From Pseudomonadota bacterium (lineage in GTDB: Bacteria > Pseudomonadota > Gammaproteobacteria > Burkholderiales > Methylophilaceae), in the NCBI GenBank assembly GCA_029556915.1, contig JAKQIT010000060.1, positions 1 to 64,000 on the forward strand: DNA of 64,000 nucleotides, written 5' to 3'. This document shows, piece by piece, positions 36,805 to 48,295 of the stretch (position 1 is the stretch's first letter; each line of letters begins with the position of its first letter). The position numbers and the translations under genes are program-made. The notes under the pieces were generated by a model. The model did no database searches and had not been told where the DNA came from. It saw only the letters and a list, made by a program, of their open reading frames with translations.

Positions 36805-37831
36805 AGGCTGTTTTTGGCGTTGGTTTGGCATAGCTAAACGCATCTGATAAAAACGCATCTTCCGCCAAACCTGCTTGCAAAAAGCTGGCATGGGCAACTT
36901 CAACCATCGCGGGCGCGCCGCAACAATATACTTCATAATCTGCCAAGCCTATGTTAGCAAAATCATCTAATACCGCTTGATGCACAAAACCCGTGCGGCC
37001 TTGCCAGTTGTCTTCAGGTTGCGCGTCAGATAATACTGGAATAAATTTGATATGTGGATATTGCGCAGCCCAAGCTTCTGGCAACGCTGGTTGGTAAAGA
37101 TCTTCTTTGGCGCGCGCGCCCCAATATAAGGTGATTTCACGTTGAATATTGTGATGCAGCATATGCTCGATAATGCCTTTAATCGGCGCAAAACCAGTGC
37201 CTCCCGCCACCATAATCATCGGTTTTTGTGAGTCTTCACGCAGATAAAAGCTACCAAATGGGGCTTCTATGCGCAAAATAGCTTTTTCAGGCATTTCGTT
37301 AAAAACATACGCAGTAAACTGGCCTCCTGGAATTAAGCGTAAATGTAGCTCAATCAAGTTATCCACGTGTGGCGCATTCGCGATAGAAAATGCACGGCGT
37401 TTGCCATCTTTAAGCAAAAACTCTAAATATTGCCCCGCTTTAAATTGCAAATGCTCATTGCTCGGCAACTTTAAAAACAAAGCCATCACATCATGTGAGA
37501 GTTGCTCTTTGCGCTCAACGCGTGCTGGCATAATGCGGGGTGGAATCACATTTGCATGAATTTCCCGACCATCAATCACCAAGTCACTCAGCGCACGCGT
37601 ACAACAAAATAATGCTTTGCCTGCAGATTTTTCTGCATCTGTGAGGGCGCTGGGTGCGTAATCGCCATAATCCACTTCACCACTAATAATTTCTCCTTTA
37701 CAGGTGCCACAAGTGCCGTTACGACAGCCATAAGGCAAGTTCACCCCCGCCGCAATGGCAGCCTCAATAATGGTTTGACTCGGGCGAGCTTCAAATTGAT
37801 GGTTACTCGATTGAATTAAAATTTGGGTCAT
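36803..37831 (-). CDS. [2Fe-2S] ferredoxin/flavin reductase (CDP-6-deoxyglucoseen reductase-like)
   Basis: 342-residue electron-transfer protein: N-terminal plant-type ferredoxin domain with C36, C41, C44 (CRNGTCGTC) and a fourth Cys at 76/77, then an FAD-binding barrel (RAFSIAN near 145) and an NAD(P)-binding domain (GGTGFAPIKG near 210, CCGAPAMVE near 305). This is the layout of AscD/RfbI-type reductases and of oxygenase reductases; in betaproteobacteria such a gene is often a stand-alone NAD(P)H reductase of unknown partner. It overlaps fxsA by 4 bp. The stop codon lies at the edge of the 194-bp repeat element. Confidence 0.88.
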   Translation of the reverse strand: MTQILIQSSNHQFEARPSQTIIEAAIAAGVNLPYGCRNGTCGTCKGEIISGEVDYGDYAPSALTDAEKSAGKALFCCTRALSDLVIDGREIHANVIPPRIMPARVERKEQLSHDVMALFLKLPSNEHLQFKAGQYLEFLLKDGKRRAFSIANAPHVDNLIELHLRLIPGGQFTAYVFNEMPEKAILRIEAPFGSFYLREDSQKPMIMVAGGTGFAPIKGIIEHMLHHNIQREITLYWGARAKEDLYQPALPEAWAAQYPHIKFIPVLSDAQPEDNWQGRTGFVHQAVLDDFANIGLADYEVYCCGAPAMVEVAHASFLQAGLAEDAFLSDAFSYAKPTPKTA

Positions 37832-38307
37832 TTTGGATCTTTTTCTTCTTTAATTTCAGTGAACTCTGCATCTATTACTTCATCGTTTGAAGCTTGACGC
37901 GAATGTTTAAAAGTGGGCTCTTTTGCTGGCGTTTGCGCTTCATAAACATCTTCTTGATATGTTTCTTGATTGGCTGAACGCGCCAATTTAGGCTGCTTAA
38001 GCGGAATCAACAGCAAACCCGCCGCGATTAAATCTGTAATTACCCCAGGAATCAACAATAGCACGCCTGCTATCATATTGCGCGCACTACCCAGCATTGC
38101 TTTTACAGGATTACCGCCTTGCATCACACTTTGCATCATACGCCCAGAAAACAATACCTTTTCTGCGCGAATCAATTGTAAGCCAAGCCAGCCAATCACG
38201 ACTAAGTAAAGTAGCACCCACCAACCGTATTGATGTGCCAAATTAACAAGGATCCAAATTTCAGCCACGGGAAGAGCTAATAACAACAGAATAATGATGA
38301 TGCGCAT
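37828..38307 (-). CDS. fxsA: FxsA family membrane protein
   Basis: 159-residue cytoplasmic membrane protein of the FxsA family (in E. coli linked to exclusion of phage T7 by F plasmid). Three or four hydrophobic segments (about 1-20, 26-45, 78-105), the conserved VAEIWILV and GVLLLIPGVITD blocks, and an acidic cytoplasmic tail from about 110. The downstream reductase starts within its last codons, so they are co-translated; a functional link is unknown. Confidence 0.9.
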   Translation of the reverse strand: MRIIIILLLLALPVAEIWILVNLAHQYGWWVLLYLVVIGWLGLQLIRAEKVLFSGRMMQSVMQGGNPVKAMLGSARNMIAGVLLLIPGVITDLIAAGLLLIPLKQPKLARSANQETYQEDVYEAQTPAKEPTFKHSRQASNDEVIDAEFTEIKEEKDPK

Positions 38308-38423
38308 AACGCTATTATCCTCAAAGTATTGAACGTATGATACAAATTTGCATCTATTAAATGCCTTATTTATTGTTTGTTGTGCCTATACATTATAATT
38401 ACAAGACTTAACTGAGAAATAAC

Positions 38424-40301
38424 GTGAAAAAAATAACCCTCGCCCTTTTTTTAAACGCTTTGATTTTGTGCATTACTTTTGGCTTTTTGCCAACTAGCCA
38501 TGCTGCAGAATCTAGTAACGGTAGTCTGCTAGGCGACCTTGTAGATGGAAGTAACGACAATTTTTTACAGCCTGATGCAGCTTTTAAGCTTGATATAAAA
38601 GCCTTGAGCGCGCATCAGCTTGCCGCGCATTTTAGCGTTGCCCCTGGCTATTACCTGTATCAAAAGCGCATTAAATTTGTTTTAGCCTCTGACTCAAAAG
38701 CAAAAATTGCGAGCTTGGATTTACCAAAAGGTGAAATAAAAAATGATCCTAATTTTGGCGAGATGGAAGTATATCACCAAGATTTTGTAGCAACCGTAAA
38801 TTTAGCGGATGTTAAATCACCCGAAGTAAAGCTTGAAGCTACTTTTCAAGGTTGTAGCGAAAAAGGATTATGTTACGCGCCAATCAAGAAAACTTTTTCT
38901 GTATTGTTGCCTGCTAGCCAATCGGATGCTTCGCCCAATGTTGCTGCGGCTGCACCTGTCGAACAATTCAATGCATCGAGTAGCGATGGCCAAGCAGCAA
39001 ATTTGCTGAGTAGTGGTAATTGGTGGCTCATTATTTTAGGATTTTTCACCGCCGGTTTATTGCTATCTTTTACGCCATGTGTTTTTCCAATGATGCCGAT
39101 ATTATCTTCCATCATCATCGGCAAAAATGCCCATCACTCGCGATTACAAAGCTTTAATTTATCGCTTGCTTACACGCTTGGCATGTGTGTTACTTATACC
39201 TTAGCTGGCATTGCTGCTGGACTTTCAGGGCAGATGCTAAGCAACGCGCTGCAAACGCCATGGGCTCTCGGATTTGGCGCACTCATCTTTGTTTTACTAT
39301 CGCTTTCAATGTTTGGCTTTTATGAGCTCAAACTTCCAAGTGCAATAGAAAATAAATTCTTAAACTGGAATCAACGTTTTAAAGGCGGCAGTTATCTGAG
39401 CGACTTTATCATGGGCGTATTATCTGCCTTGATTATCAGCCCATGTGTTGCAGCCCCTTTGGCGGGCGCATTGCTTTATATTAGCAAAACACAAGATGTG
39501 GTATTAGGCGGCGTGGCATTATTTTCACTCTCACTCGGCATGGGTGCGCCGCTTCTAGCTATTGGCGCATCAGCTGGCACCATATTGCCTAAAGCGGGCG
39601 CCTGGATGAACACTGTACGCAATGTGTTTGGTGTCATCATGCTTGGGGTGGCAGTTTGGCTTATTTCCCCTGTTATTCCAATGGCTGTCCAGTTGATGAT
39701 GTGGGCAGCATTACTTATTGTACCCGCCATTTTTATGCATGCTATAGATCCCTTGCCTGCAGAGGCAAAACCTATTTTACGTTTTTGGAAAGGTATTGCC
39801 ATCATGTTTTTAGTGGCTGGGCTGGTGATGCTTGTGGGCGCGTTTTCTAACGCCAAGTCGCCACTACAACCACTCGGCGGTATATTGGCAAAAGCTGGCT
39901 CTACAACACAGCACGCCGCCTTAAATTTCACTCGTATTAAAAATGTCGCCGAACTTGACGCCCAACTTAAGGCCGCTAACGGCAAACCAGCTATGCTCGA
40001 TTTTTACGCAGATTGGTGCGTAGCTTGTAAAGAGCTAGAGCAGTTTACTTTTAGCGACTCGCGAGTGCAAAATGCTTTGAAAGACACGCTATTGCTGCAA
40101 ATTGATATGACCAACAATACCGAAGATGACCAAGCCATGCTGGCAAAATTTAACTTGTTTGGCCCACCTGGTATTATTTTTTTTAATGGTCAATCACAAG
40201 AGCAAAACGCACTTAAAGTAGTGGGCTATAAAAATGCCGAAGATTTTTTGCATATTCTCAATCAGCGCGAAAGCTGCTTACCTGACACCGTCAAATGTTA
40301 A
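38424..40301 (+). CDS. dsbD: Thiol:disulfide interchange protein DsbD
   Basis: Moves reducing power from cytoplasmic thioredoxin to the periplasm, serving cytochrome c maturation and disulfide repair. The 625-residue protein has a signal peptide (about 1-28), an N-terminal alpha domain with the cysteine pair in CSEKGLCYAP, eight membrane segments with the key cysteines in FTPCVFPMMP and ISPCVAAPLAG, and a C-terminal thioredoxin-like domain with WCVAC (about 525). The start codon is GTG. It overlaps the following thioredoxin-like gene by 7 bp, suggesting they work in one pathway. Confidence 0.95.
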   Translation: MKKITLALFLNALILCITFGFLPTSHAAESSNGSLLGDLVDGSNDNFLQPDAAFKLDIKALSAHQLAAHFSVAPGYYLYQKRIKFVLASDSKAKIASLDLPKGEIKNDPNFGEMEVYHQDFVATVNLADVKSPEVKLEATFQGCSEKGLCYAPIKKTFSVLLPASQSDASPNVAAAAPVEQFNASSSDGQAANLLSSGNWWLIILGFFTAGLLLSFTPCVFPMMPILSSIIIGKNAHHSRLQSFNLSLAYTLGMCVTYTLAGIAAGLSGQMLSNALQTPWALGFGALIFVLLSLSMFGFYELKLPSAIENKFLNWNQRFKGGSYLSDFIMGVLSALIISPCVAAPLAGALLYISKTQDVVLGGVALFSLSLGMGAPLLAIGASAGTILPKAGAWMNTVRNVFGVIMLGVAVWLISPVIPMAVQLMMWAALLIVPAIFMHAIDPLPAEAKPILRFWKGIAIMFLVAGLVMLVGAFSNAKSPLQPLGGILAKAGSTTQHAALNFTRIKNVAELDAQLKAANGKPAMLDFYADWCVACKELEQFTFSDSRVQNALKDTLLLQIDMTNNTEDDQAMLAKFNLFGPPGIIFFNGQSQEQNALKVVGYKNAEDFLHILNQRESCLPDTVKC

Positions 40302-40858
40302 AAAAACTCCTCACTAGTCTTGGTTATTTAGCCATTATGGCAACTTTAGGTTTTGCCATTTATTACTACATTCTTAACCCAAATTCGCCACTTAAAAACG
40401 ACAATACTGATTACAGCGGACTTTCAACCGAAGCATTATTTAACACAAAACTACCTAACGAAAATGGAGTGATACAAAATTTAAGTCAATATAAAGGCAA
40501 AGTTATTGTATTAAACTTTTGGGCAACTTGGTGCCCGCCATGCCGTGAAGAAATGCCTGAACTCGATGCACTTTATAAAAAATATCAATCACAGAATGTA
40601 GTTGTCATTGGTATTGCCGCCGAAGAACTTGCAACCATGCGGCAATATGCCATCAACTCGCCTGTTAGCTATCCACTTCTAGCAGGTGATATGGAAGCCA
40701 TCGGCTTAGCTAGCTTACTGGGTAATGCACAAGGCGCATTACCTTACACCGTCATTATCAACAAAGATGGTCTTGTAAAAAGCGTGTACTTAGGTCGAAT
40801 TTCCGTGCCTAAACTTGAAAAAACCATTGATAAATTACTCAAACCACTGCCCCGCTAA
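40295..40858 (+). CDS. TlpA/ResA-like thiol-disulfide oxidoreductase
   Basis: 187-residue membrane-anchored thioredoxin: hydrophobic N-terminus (about 7-27), then a periplasmic AhpC/TlpA-type domain with the active site WATWCPPCREEMPEL (about 75-90), the cis-Pro segment ALPYTVIINKDG, and a typical TlpA insertion. Probably receives electrons from the overlapping DsbD and reduces apocytochrome or other exported Cys proteins. The precise role cannot be told from sequence. Confidence 0.9.
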   Translation: MLKKLLTSLGYLAIMATLGFAIYYYILNPNSPLKNDNTDYSGLSTEALFNTKLPNENGVIQNLSQYKGKVIVLNFWATWCPPCREEMPELDALYKKYQSQNVVVIGIAAEELATMRQYAINSPVSYPLLAGDMEAIGLASLLGNAQGALPYTVIINKDGLVKSVYLGRISVPKLEKTIDKLLKPLPR

Positions 40859-41021
40859 AATCAATTTACACTCGCGTGTGGGATTTTAATGTCTGATATA
40901 AATATGGTTAATTTCTGAAAATAGGCGCTATTTAGCTGGACAAAACCGAGTAACTTCGGCAAACTTGCAACTATGAATTACAGTAATTTACAAGTCTCTC
41001 ATGTGGCGAAAAGGTTAAATC

Positions 41022-41477
41022 ATGTCGGCTAAATCTATTTTAGTGTTACATGGTCCTAATCTAAACTTGTTAGGTATGCGTGAGCCTGAGCTTTATGGCA
41101 ACACGACGCTTACGTCTATTAATCAAAACTTGATTGAAGCCGCTAAGCAAGCAGACGTAACTATCGAAACATTTCAGAGCAACTCTGAAGCTGATTTAGT
41201 TAGCACAATTCAGTCTATTGCCACAAAAAAAGTAGATTTTGTCATTATAAACCCTGCCGCCTTTACGCACACTTCTGTGGCAATGCGTGATGCGCTTTCT
41301 GCAGTAAAAGTTCCGTTTATTGAAGTGCATCTTTCAAATGTATTTGCAAGGGAAGCTTTTCGACATCACTCATACTTTACCGACATTGCGGTTGGCATCA
41401 TCAGCGGCTTAGGGGCACAGGGCTACACACTTGCTTTAGAGTTTGCAGTTAAATATGTAAAACAATCAACAAAATAG
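41022..41477 (+). CDS. aroQ: 3-Dehydroquinate dehydratase, type II
   Basis: Third step of the shikimate pathway. The 151-residue protein has the type II signature [18 protein letters not shown] with the catalytic Tyr, [25 protein letters not shown] and the His-bearing EVHLSN...REAFRHHS region. It stands 52 bp upstream of accB, the common aroQ-accB-accC order. Confidence 0.97.
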   Translation: MSAKSILVLHGPNLNLLGMREPELYGNTTLTSINQNLIEAAKQADVTIETFQSNSEADLVSTIQSIATKKVDFVIINPAAFTHTSVAMRDALSAVKVPFIEVHLSNVFAREAFRHHSYFTDIAVGIISGLGAQGYTLALEFAVKYVKQSTK

Positions 41478-41529
41478 AAGCAAAAACATAACAACATTAT
41501 AATTTATTAGCATTTTAGGGGTTATATAC

Positions 41530-41985
41530 ATGGACTTACGCAAACTGAAAAAATTGATAGACCTTGTCGAAGAGTCAGGGATTGCTGAGCTTGAGTTGAC
41601 TGAAGACGGCGAGAAGGTGCGGATTAGCCGCAACTTTACTGCCAGCGGCCACCAGTATTCCGCTCCCCCGGTGCATTATGCTGCTGCACCCCATGCGCAA
41701 GCGGCGCAACCAGCTGCAGTTATTGCTGCTGAAGCCCCTGCAGTGGAAACAGGTCACGCTGTTAAATCCCCGATGGTGGGTACTTTTTATCGCGCCTCTT
41801 CGCCAGATGCAAAACCATTTGTTGAAGTGGGTGATACCGTTGCGGTGGGTGATACGCTGTGCATTATTGAAGCTATGAAGCTCCTCAATGAAATTGAATC
41901 TGACAAAGCGGGTGTTGTGAAAAAAATCTTGGTAGATAATGGCTTAGCTGTTGAATACGGCGAGCCATTATTTATTATTGGCTAA
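41530..41985 (+). CDS. accB: Biotin carboxyl carrier protein of acetyl-CoA carboxylase
   Basis: Carries the carboxybiotin for malonyl-CoA synthesis. The 151-residue protein starts [18 protein letters not shown], has an Ala/Pro/His-rich linker (about 45-78) and a C-terminal biotinyl domain with the modified Lys in [10 protein letters not shown] (about 117). It lies 41 bp upstream of accC. Confidence 0.97.
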   Translation: MDLRKLKKLIDLVEESGIAELELTEDGEKVRISRNFTASGHQYSAPPVHYAAAPHAQAAQPAAVIAAEAPAVETGHAVKSPMVGTFYRASSPDAKPFVEVGDTVAVGDTLCIIEAMKLLNEIESDKAGVVKKILVDNGLAVEYGEPLFIIG

Positions 41986-42026
41986 GTTTTTCTTGCCCAT
42001 TTCTTTTCAAGACAGGATTTTATAGC

Positions 42027-43409
42027 ATGGCTATATTCAGTAAAGAAGCACCCGCCCAAAAGATTGATAAAATCTTAATCGCCAATCGTGGCGAAATCGC
42101 TTTGCGCGTCCAGCGCGCTTGTCGTGAGCTTGGTATTCGCACCGTTGCCATCCACTCTGAGGCAGATCGTGAAGCAAAATACGTTAAATTAGCAGATGAA
42201 TCTGTTTGTATTGGCCCAGCACCCTCAGGGCAAAGCTATTTAAATATTCCCGCGGTGATTAGTGCGGCTGAAGTGACTGATGCACAAGCCATACACCCTG
42301 GCTATGGTTTTTTGTCTGAAAATGCGGATTTTGCCGAACGCGTTGAGCAAAGTGGCTTTATTTTTATCGGCCCCAGAGCTGAAACTATTCGCTTGATGGG
42401 CGACAAAGTATCTGCTAAAAATGCCATGAAAAAAGCTGGCGTACCTTGTGTGCCTGGCTCTGATGGCGCGCTCTCTGATGATCCAGCTGAAATTATTAAA
42501 ACGGCCAAACAAGTCGGCTACCCAGTGATTATTAAAGCTGCAGGTGGCGGCGGCGGGCGCGGTATGCGCGTTGTGCATACTGAGGCCGCGCTGTTAGCGT
42601 CAGTGAACATGACTAAAGCAGAGGCGCAGGCCGCATTTGGTAACCCCATGGTTTACATGGAAAAATATTTAGAAAAACCACGCCACATTGAAATTCAAGT
42701 GCTGGCAGATCAACATGGTAACGCGGTGTTTTTGGGTGAACGAGATTGCTCGATGCAACGTCGCCATCAAAAAATTATTGAAGAAGCACCAGCCTCAAAT
42801 TTAAACGTAAAATTGCGCGATAAAATTGGCGAACGTTGCGCTGAAGCTTGCCGCAAAATTAACTATCGTGGCGCAGGTACTTTTGAATTTTTATATGAAA
42901 ATGGCGAGTTTTATTTCATTGAAATGAATACGCGTCTGCAAGTTGAGCACACCGTCACTGAAATGATTACCGGCATTGACTTAGTGCAACAACAAATTTT
43001 TGTGGCCTCTGGTGAAAAACTTAAAGTTCGCCAAAAAGATATTATTTTGCGCGGTCACGCAATTGAGTGCCGGATTAATGCCGAAGACCCTTATACATTT
43101 GTGCCATCCCCAGGCAAAATAGATAAGTTTCACATGCCGGGCGGCCCTGGCGTTCGCATTGATACCCATGCGTATTCTGGTTATAGCGTTCCACCACACT
43201 ATGATTCTATGATTGGTAAACTCATCACTTATGGTGACACACGTGAACAGGCAATTGCCCGCATGCGTATTGCGCTATCAGAAATGATGATTGATGGAAT
43301 TAAAACTAACGTACCTTTGCACGCTGATTTAATGGCTGATGCAGCATTTCATGCGGGTGGTACGAGTATTCACTATCTAGAGCAAAAGCTTGGCATTTAC
43401 AATAAATAG
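42027..43409 (+). CDS. accC: Biotin carboxylase subunit of acetyl-CoA carboxylase
   Basis: ATP-dependent carboxylation of biotin on AccB. The 460-residue protein has the N-terminal [14 protein letters not shown], the ATP-grasp Gly-rich loop [12 protein letters not shown], metal-binding [14 protein letters not shown] and the C-terminal biotin carboxylase domain. About 13 extra residues precede the usual start. prmA begins immediately after its stop codon. Confidence 0.98.
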   Translation: MAIFSKEAPAQKIDKILIANRGEIALRVQRACRELGIRTVAIHSEADREAKYVKLADESVCIGPAPSGQSYLNIPAVISAAEVTDAQAIHPGYGFLSENADFAERVEQSGFIFIGPRAETIRLMGDKVSAKNAMKKAGVPCVPGSDGALSDDPAEIIKTAKQVGYPVIIKAAGGGGGRGMRVVHTEAALLASVNMTKAEAQAAFGNPMVYMEKYLEKPRHIEIQVLADQHGNAVFLGERDCSMQRRHQKIIEEAPASNLNVKLRDKIGERCAEACRKINYRGAGTFEFLYENGEFYFIEMNTRLQVEHTVTEMITGIDLVQQQIFVASGEKLKVRQKDIILRGHAIECRINAEDPYTFVPSPGKIDKFHMPGGPGVRIDTHAYSGYSVPPHYDSMIGKLITYGDTREQAIARMRIALSEMMIDGIKTNVPLHADLMADAAFHAGGTSIHYLEQKLGIYNK

Positions 43410-44297
43410 ATGCCGTGGATTTCAGTCAAAATACAGGCGCAAGATAACACTGCCGATTTAATTAGCGACACGCTGATGGCGCTGGGTGCGTTGTCAGCCA
43501 TCATTGAAGATGCAAACGCAGACACGCTTGATGAGCAGCCCATTTTTGGCGAGCCAGGCGACCCGCCACCAGGTATTTGGCAGCAAAATTTAGTCAGCGC
43601 GCTGTTTGATGATGATGCCGACGTTGTAAAAATCATGGCTGATTTACAGCGCAAAACCAAGCTTAGCAACTTACAATATTCTACTGAAACCATAGAAGAG
43701 CAAGATTGGGTACGTGCCACACAAAGTCAGTTTGACCCGATAAAAATTACCGATACGCTTTGGATTGTCCCCACTTGGCACAGTGCACCAAATCCTGATG
43801 CCATTAACATTGTGCTAGACCCTGGCTTAGCTTTTGGCACAGGTAGCCACCCTACCACGCATTTATGTTTGGCTTGGCTTACGCAAAACGTTAACCCACA
43901 AAATACCGTGTTAGATTATGGCTGTGGTTCAGGGATTTTAGCGATTGCGGCAAAATTGCTGGGCGCCAATCACGTGGAAGGCACAGACATTGATACGCAG
44001 GCTATTCAAGCAAGCCTTTATAATGCTGAGCAAAATCACGTCCGTGCTGATTTTTACCATGCCAGCCAATATCAAACACGCGAGTTTGATATTGTGGTGG
44101 CCAATATTTTATCCAGCGCACTTAGCGTGTTAGCACCCGCTTTAGCTGCATCCTGCAAAACTGGTGGTAAAATCGCCTTATCTGGTATTTTAAAAGAGCA
44201 GGCAGAGGCCGTTTCTAATATTTATGCGCAGTGGTTTAATATGCAAGCACCACAATTCATGGATGCATGGGTATTACTCACAGGTATTAAGAAATAA
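43410..44297 (+). CDS. prmA: Ribosomal protein L11 methyltransferase
   Basis: Trimethylates lysines and the N-terminus of L11 using S-adenosylmethionine. The 295-residue protein has the small N-terminal substrate domain (about 1-60) and a Rossmann methyltransferase core with DPGLAFGTGSHPTT, VLDYGCGSGILAIAA and VANILSSAL. Starts directly at the accC stop codon; accB-accC-prmA is the usual betaproteobacterial order. Confidence 0.96.
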   Translation: MPWISVKIQAQDNTADLISDTLMALGALSAIIEDANADTLDEQPIFGEPGDPPPGIWQQNLVSALFDDDADVVKIMADLQRKTKLSNLQYSTETIEEQDWVRATQSQFDPIKITDTLWIVPTWHSAPNPDAINIVLDPGLAFGTGSHPTTHLCLAWLTQNVNPQNTVLDYGCGSGILAIAAKLLGANHVEGTDIDTQAIQASLYNAEQNHVRADFYHASQYQTREFDIVVANILSSALSVLAPALAASCKTGGKIALSGILKEQAEAVSNIYAQWFNMQAPQFMDAWVLLTGIKK

Positions 44298-44322
44298 ATT
44301 CGCAATTTAAGCATTTTCACAC

Positions 44323-45285
44323 ATGAGTTCTGTTACCACCTGCCCCAATTGCCAATCGCAATTCGCTGTTACTGATGCGCAGCTTAGTCAATACAGCGGA
44401 AAAGTCCGTTGCGGGCATTGTTTGCATGTTTTTGACGCCACTCAGCACATCATTGATGAAGATGAGGCCGCTCTCGTTGCGCATAAAGCTGCCCCTAAGC
44501 CGCGAAAAAAGACAAATGCCTCTAAAGCAGCCTCAGAAAACAAAAAAACTGCCTCAAAATCAAACATTGATGCTACTGAAGAACCAGAAAGCATCATTAA
44601 AAGTGCTGAAGAAATCATTGAAAAAACCAAAGGCACAGAATTTGAAGCTGACGAAGATGAAGATTTTGCGATTGAGACGATTGACTACAGCGCCATTGGT
44701 CACTCTTATGAACCAATAGACGAGGCTATGCCTAGCAAAAGTACGCCTCTCGCTATCGAAACGCCCAGCAATATTGCCTACAGCCTGCCTAAAAAGCGCG
44801 CCACTAAAAAGGCGGCTGCGTGGCCAATTTGGGCGCTTATTTTGCTGCTGATTACCGCAGCTCTGGGGCAAACAATTTATTTTATGCGCGATGAAATTGC
44901 CATTTATTACCCTAGTAGCAAACCCTATCTTGAGCAAGCCTGCGCGCAAATTGGCTGCAGCGTTAAATTGCCGCAAAAAATTGATTTCATTGTGATAGAC
45001 GACTCGGAAATGCAAGAAGACACCGAACGCAAAGGTCTCATCCGCCTCACTAGCACCTTGATAAATCAAGCAGGCTTTGCGCAAGCCTACCCCAACTTAG
45101 AGCTCACATTGACTGACGCGGACGATAAACCTAAGCTGCGCCGCACTTTTAAACCTGCTGAATATCTAACGGCAAGCGCCGACGTTGAAAGCGGCTTGCC
45201 AGCTGGTGCAGAAATTAAAATCAATCTCGCTATTAGCGCAGAGGGGGAAACCCTTACAGGCTATCGTCTGTTTGTAACTTATTAA
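44323..45285 (+). CDS. Zinc-ribbon and DUF3426 membrane protein
   Basis: 320-residue protein with an N-terminal MJ0042-type zinc ribbon (CPNCQSQF...VRCGHCLHVF, residues about 6-40), a long Lys/Ala/Glu-rich low-complexity cytoplasmic linker (about 50-150), one membrane segment (about 167-188) and a C-terminal DUF3426 domain outside the membrane. It commonly follows prmA in betaproteobacteria. Function unknown; the zinc ribbon suggests a nucleic-acid or protein contact in the cytoplasm. Confidence 0.9.
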   Translation: MSSVTTCPNCQSQFAVTDAQLSQYSGKVRCGHCLHVFDATQHIIDEDEAALVAHKAAPKPRKKTNASKAASENKKTASKSNIDATEEPESIIKSAEEIIEKTKGTEFEADEDEDFAIETIDYSAIGHSYEPIDEAMPSKSTPLAIETPSNIAYSLPKKRATKKAAAWPIWALILLLITAALGQTIYFMRDEIAIYYPSSKPYLEQACAQIGCSVKLPQKIDFIVIDDSEMQEDTERKGLIRLTSTLINQAGFAQAYPNLELTLTDADDKPKLRRTFKPAEYLTASADVESGLPAGAEIKINLAISAEGETLTGYRLFVTY

Positions 45286-45332
45286 CCATTTCTAATGAAA
45301 ATCATGAGCCGTATTTAGGCGCTATGCTTAGA

Positions 45333-45348
45333 GAGGTTTTGCAACCTC
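45333..45348. other. Hairpin in the pqqA upstream region
   Basis: Inverted repeat GAGGTT-TTGC-AACCTC, about 70 bp before the pqqA ATG. It could be an operator or a leader hairpin. A TTGCAA (45339-45344) that could serve as a -35 overlaps it, with CATAGA 18 bp further on as a weak -10. Confidence 0.4.
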
Positions 45349-45416
45349 CCTGTATGATGCAAGTCATAGATTGCGTAGTTAATTTTCATTAATCAACAAA
45401 ACTAAGGAGAAATATT

Positions 45417-45488
45417 ATGTGGACAACACCAGCAGCTACAGAAATGCGTTTTGGCTTTGAAGTAACAATGTATGTAATGAATAAATAA
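45417..45488 (+). CDS. pqqA: PQQ precursor peptide PqqA (orphan copy)
   Basis: A 23-residue gene starting MWTTPAATEMRFGFEVTMY and ending VMNK. It matches PqqA: the N-terminal MW-x-x-P, the GFEVTMY core, and Glu15 and Tyr19 at the exact spacing (E-V-T-M-Y) that PqqE cross-links to build pyrroloquinoline quinone. A strong AAGGAG lies 7 bases before the ATG. pqqB-E are not beside it: a terminator follows within about 30 bp, then gyrB convergent. It is therefore a free-standing copy supplying peptide to Pqq enzymes encoded elsewhere. PQQ is the cofactor of the methanol dehydrogenases of methylotrophs. Confidence 0.9.
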   Translation: MWTTPAATEMRFGFEVTMYVMNK

Positions 45489-45515
45489 GCCCAACGAATA
45501 ATTAAAGCTTAATTA

Positions 45516-45541
45516 AAAAGGACGCTTAAAGCGTCCTTTTT
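45516..45541. terminator. Terminator behind pqqA
   Basis: Perfect hairpin AAAAAGGACGC-TTAA-GCGTCCTTTTT ending in a T run, about 30 bp after the pqqA stop. It is symmetrical and may act on both strands. It makes pqqA a single-gene transcript. Confidence 0.9.
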
Positions 45542-45602
45542 ATTTACCTTTTTTTGTACGCATTTTTGCCATTAAAACACAAGTTATCCACAACCCAACC
45601 TC

Positions 45603-45654
45603 TCCGAGAGATTTTTATGCCTCTGAGAGCCGCTCTGCAGGCGGCTTACAGAGG
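45603..45654 (+). repeat. Dispersed hairpin repeat, copy 10
   Basis: CCGAGAGATTTTTATG lead, arm CCTCTGAGAGCCGC, loop TCTGCAG, arm GCGGCTTACAGAGG. The loop is shortened by extension of the stem (GCCGC/GCGGC), again with paired changes. Confidence 0.75.
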
Positions 45655-45752
45655 TGCTTGGGGGATGTTTGTGAAATTGATTAAAAAATAAGCAGGTTTT
45701 TTCTTGCTAAACTCGCCTAATTTTGTTCACATATTTTAGCTATAACCCTTAT

Positions 45753-45791
45753 AAAAATAGCGGACAGATTTTTAATCTGCCCGCTATTTTT
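45753..45791. terminator. Terminator behind gyrB (bidirectional)
   Basis: Long hairpin AAAAATAGCGG(A)CAGATT-TTT-AATCTG(C)CCGCTATTTTT with one mismatch and flanking A/T runs, about 35 bp after the gyrB stop on the minus strand. Confidence 0.9.
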
Positions 45792-45823
45792 GACTTACGA
45801 TTTTGTATGTTTAAAATATTTTT

Positions 45824-48259
<2,436 letters not shown>

Positions 48260-48295
48260 TTAAATTGTGTGAAATTAAACGTGTGGTTATATCAA

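Larger units (their letters stand above)
45489..45823. other. Convergent spacer between pqqA and gyrB
   Basis: No further gene. Holds the pqqA terminator, hairpin repeat copy 10 and the gyrB terminator. Confidence 0.7.

Noticed and set aside
39476-39985. Long antisense frame (169 codons) inside dsbD
   Set aside because: Lies fully opposite a well-conserved gene; composition is that of a shadow frame and it has no known motif.
44560-45084. 174-codon antisense frame opposite the DUF3426 gene
   Set aside because: Shadow of the Lys/Ala-rich linker and membrane region of the sense gene; no ribosome site or motif.
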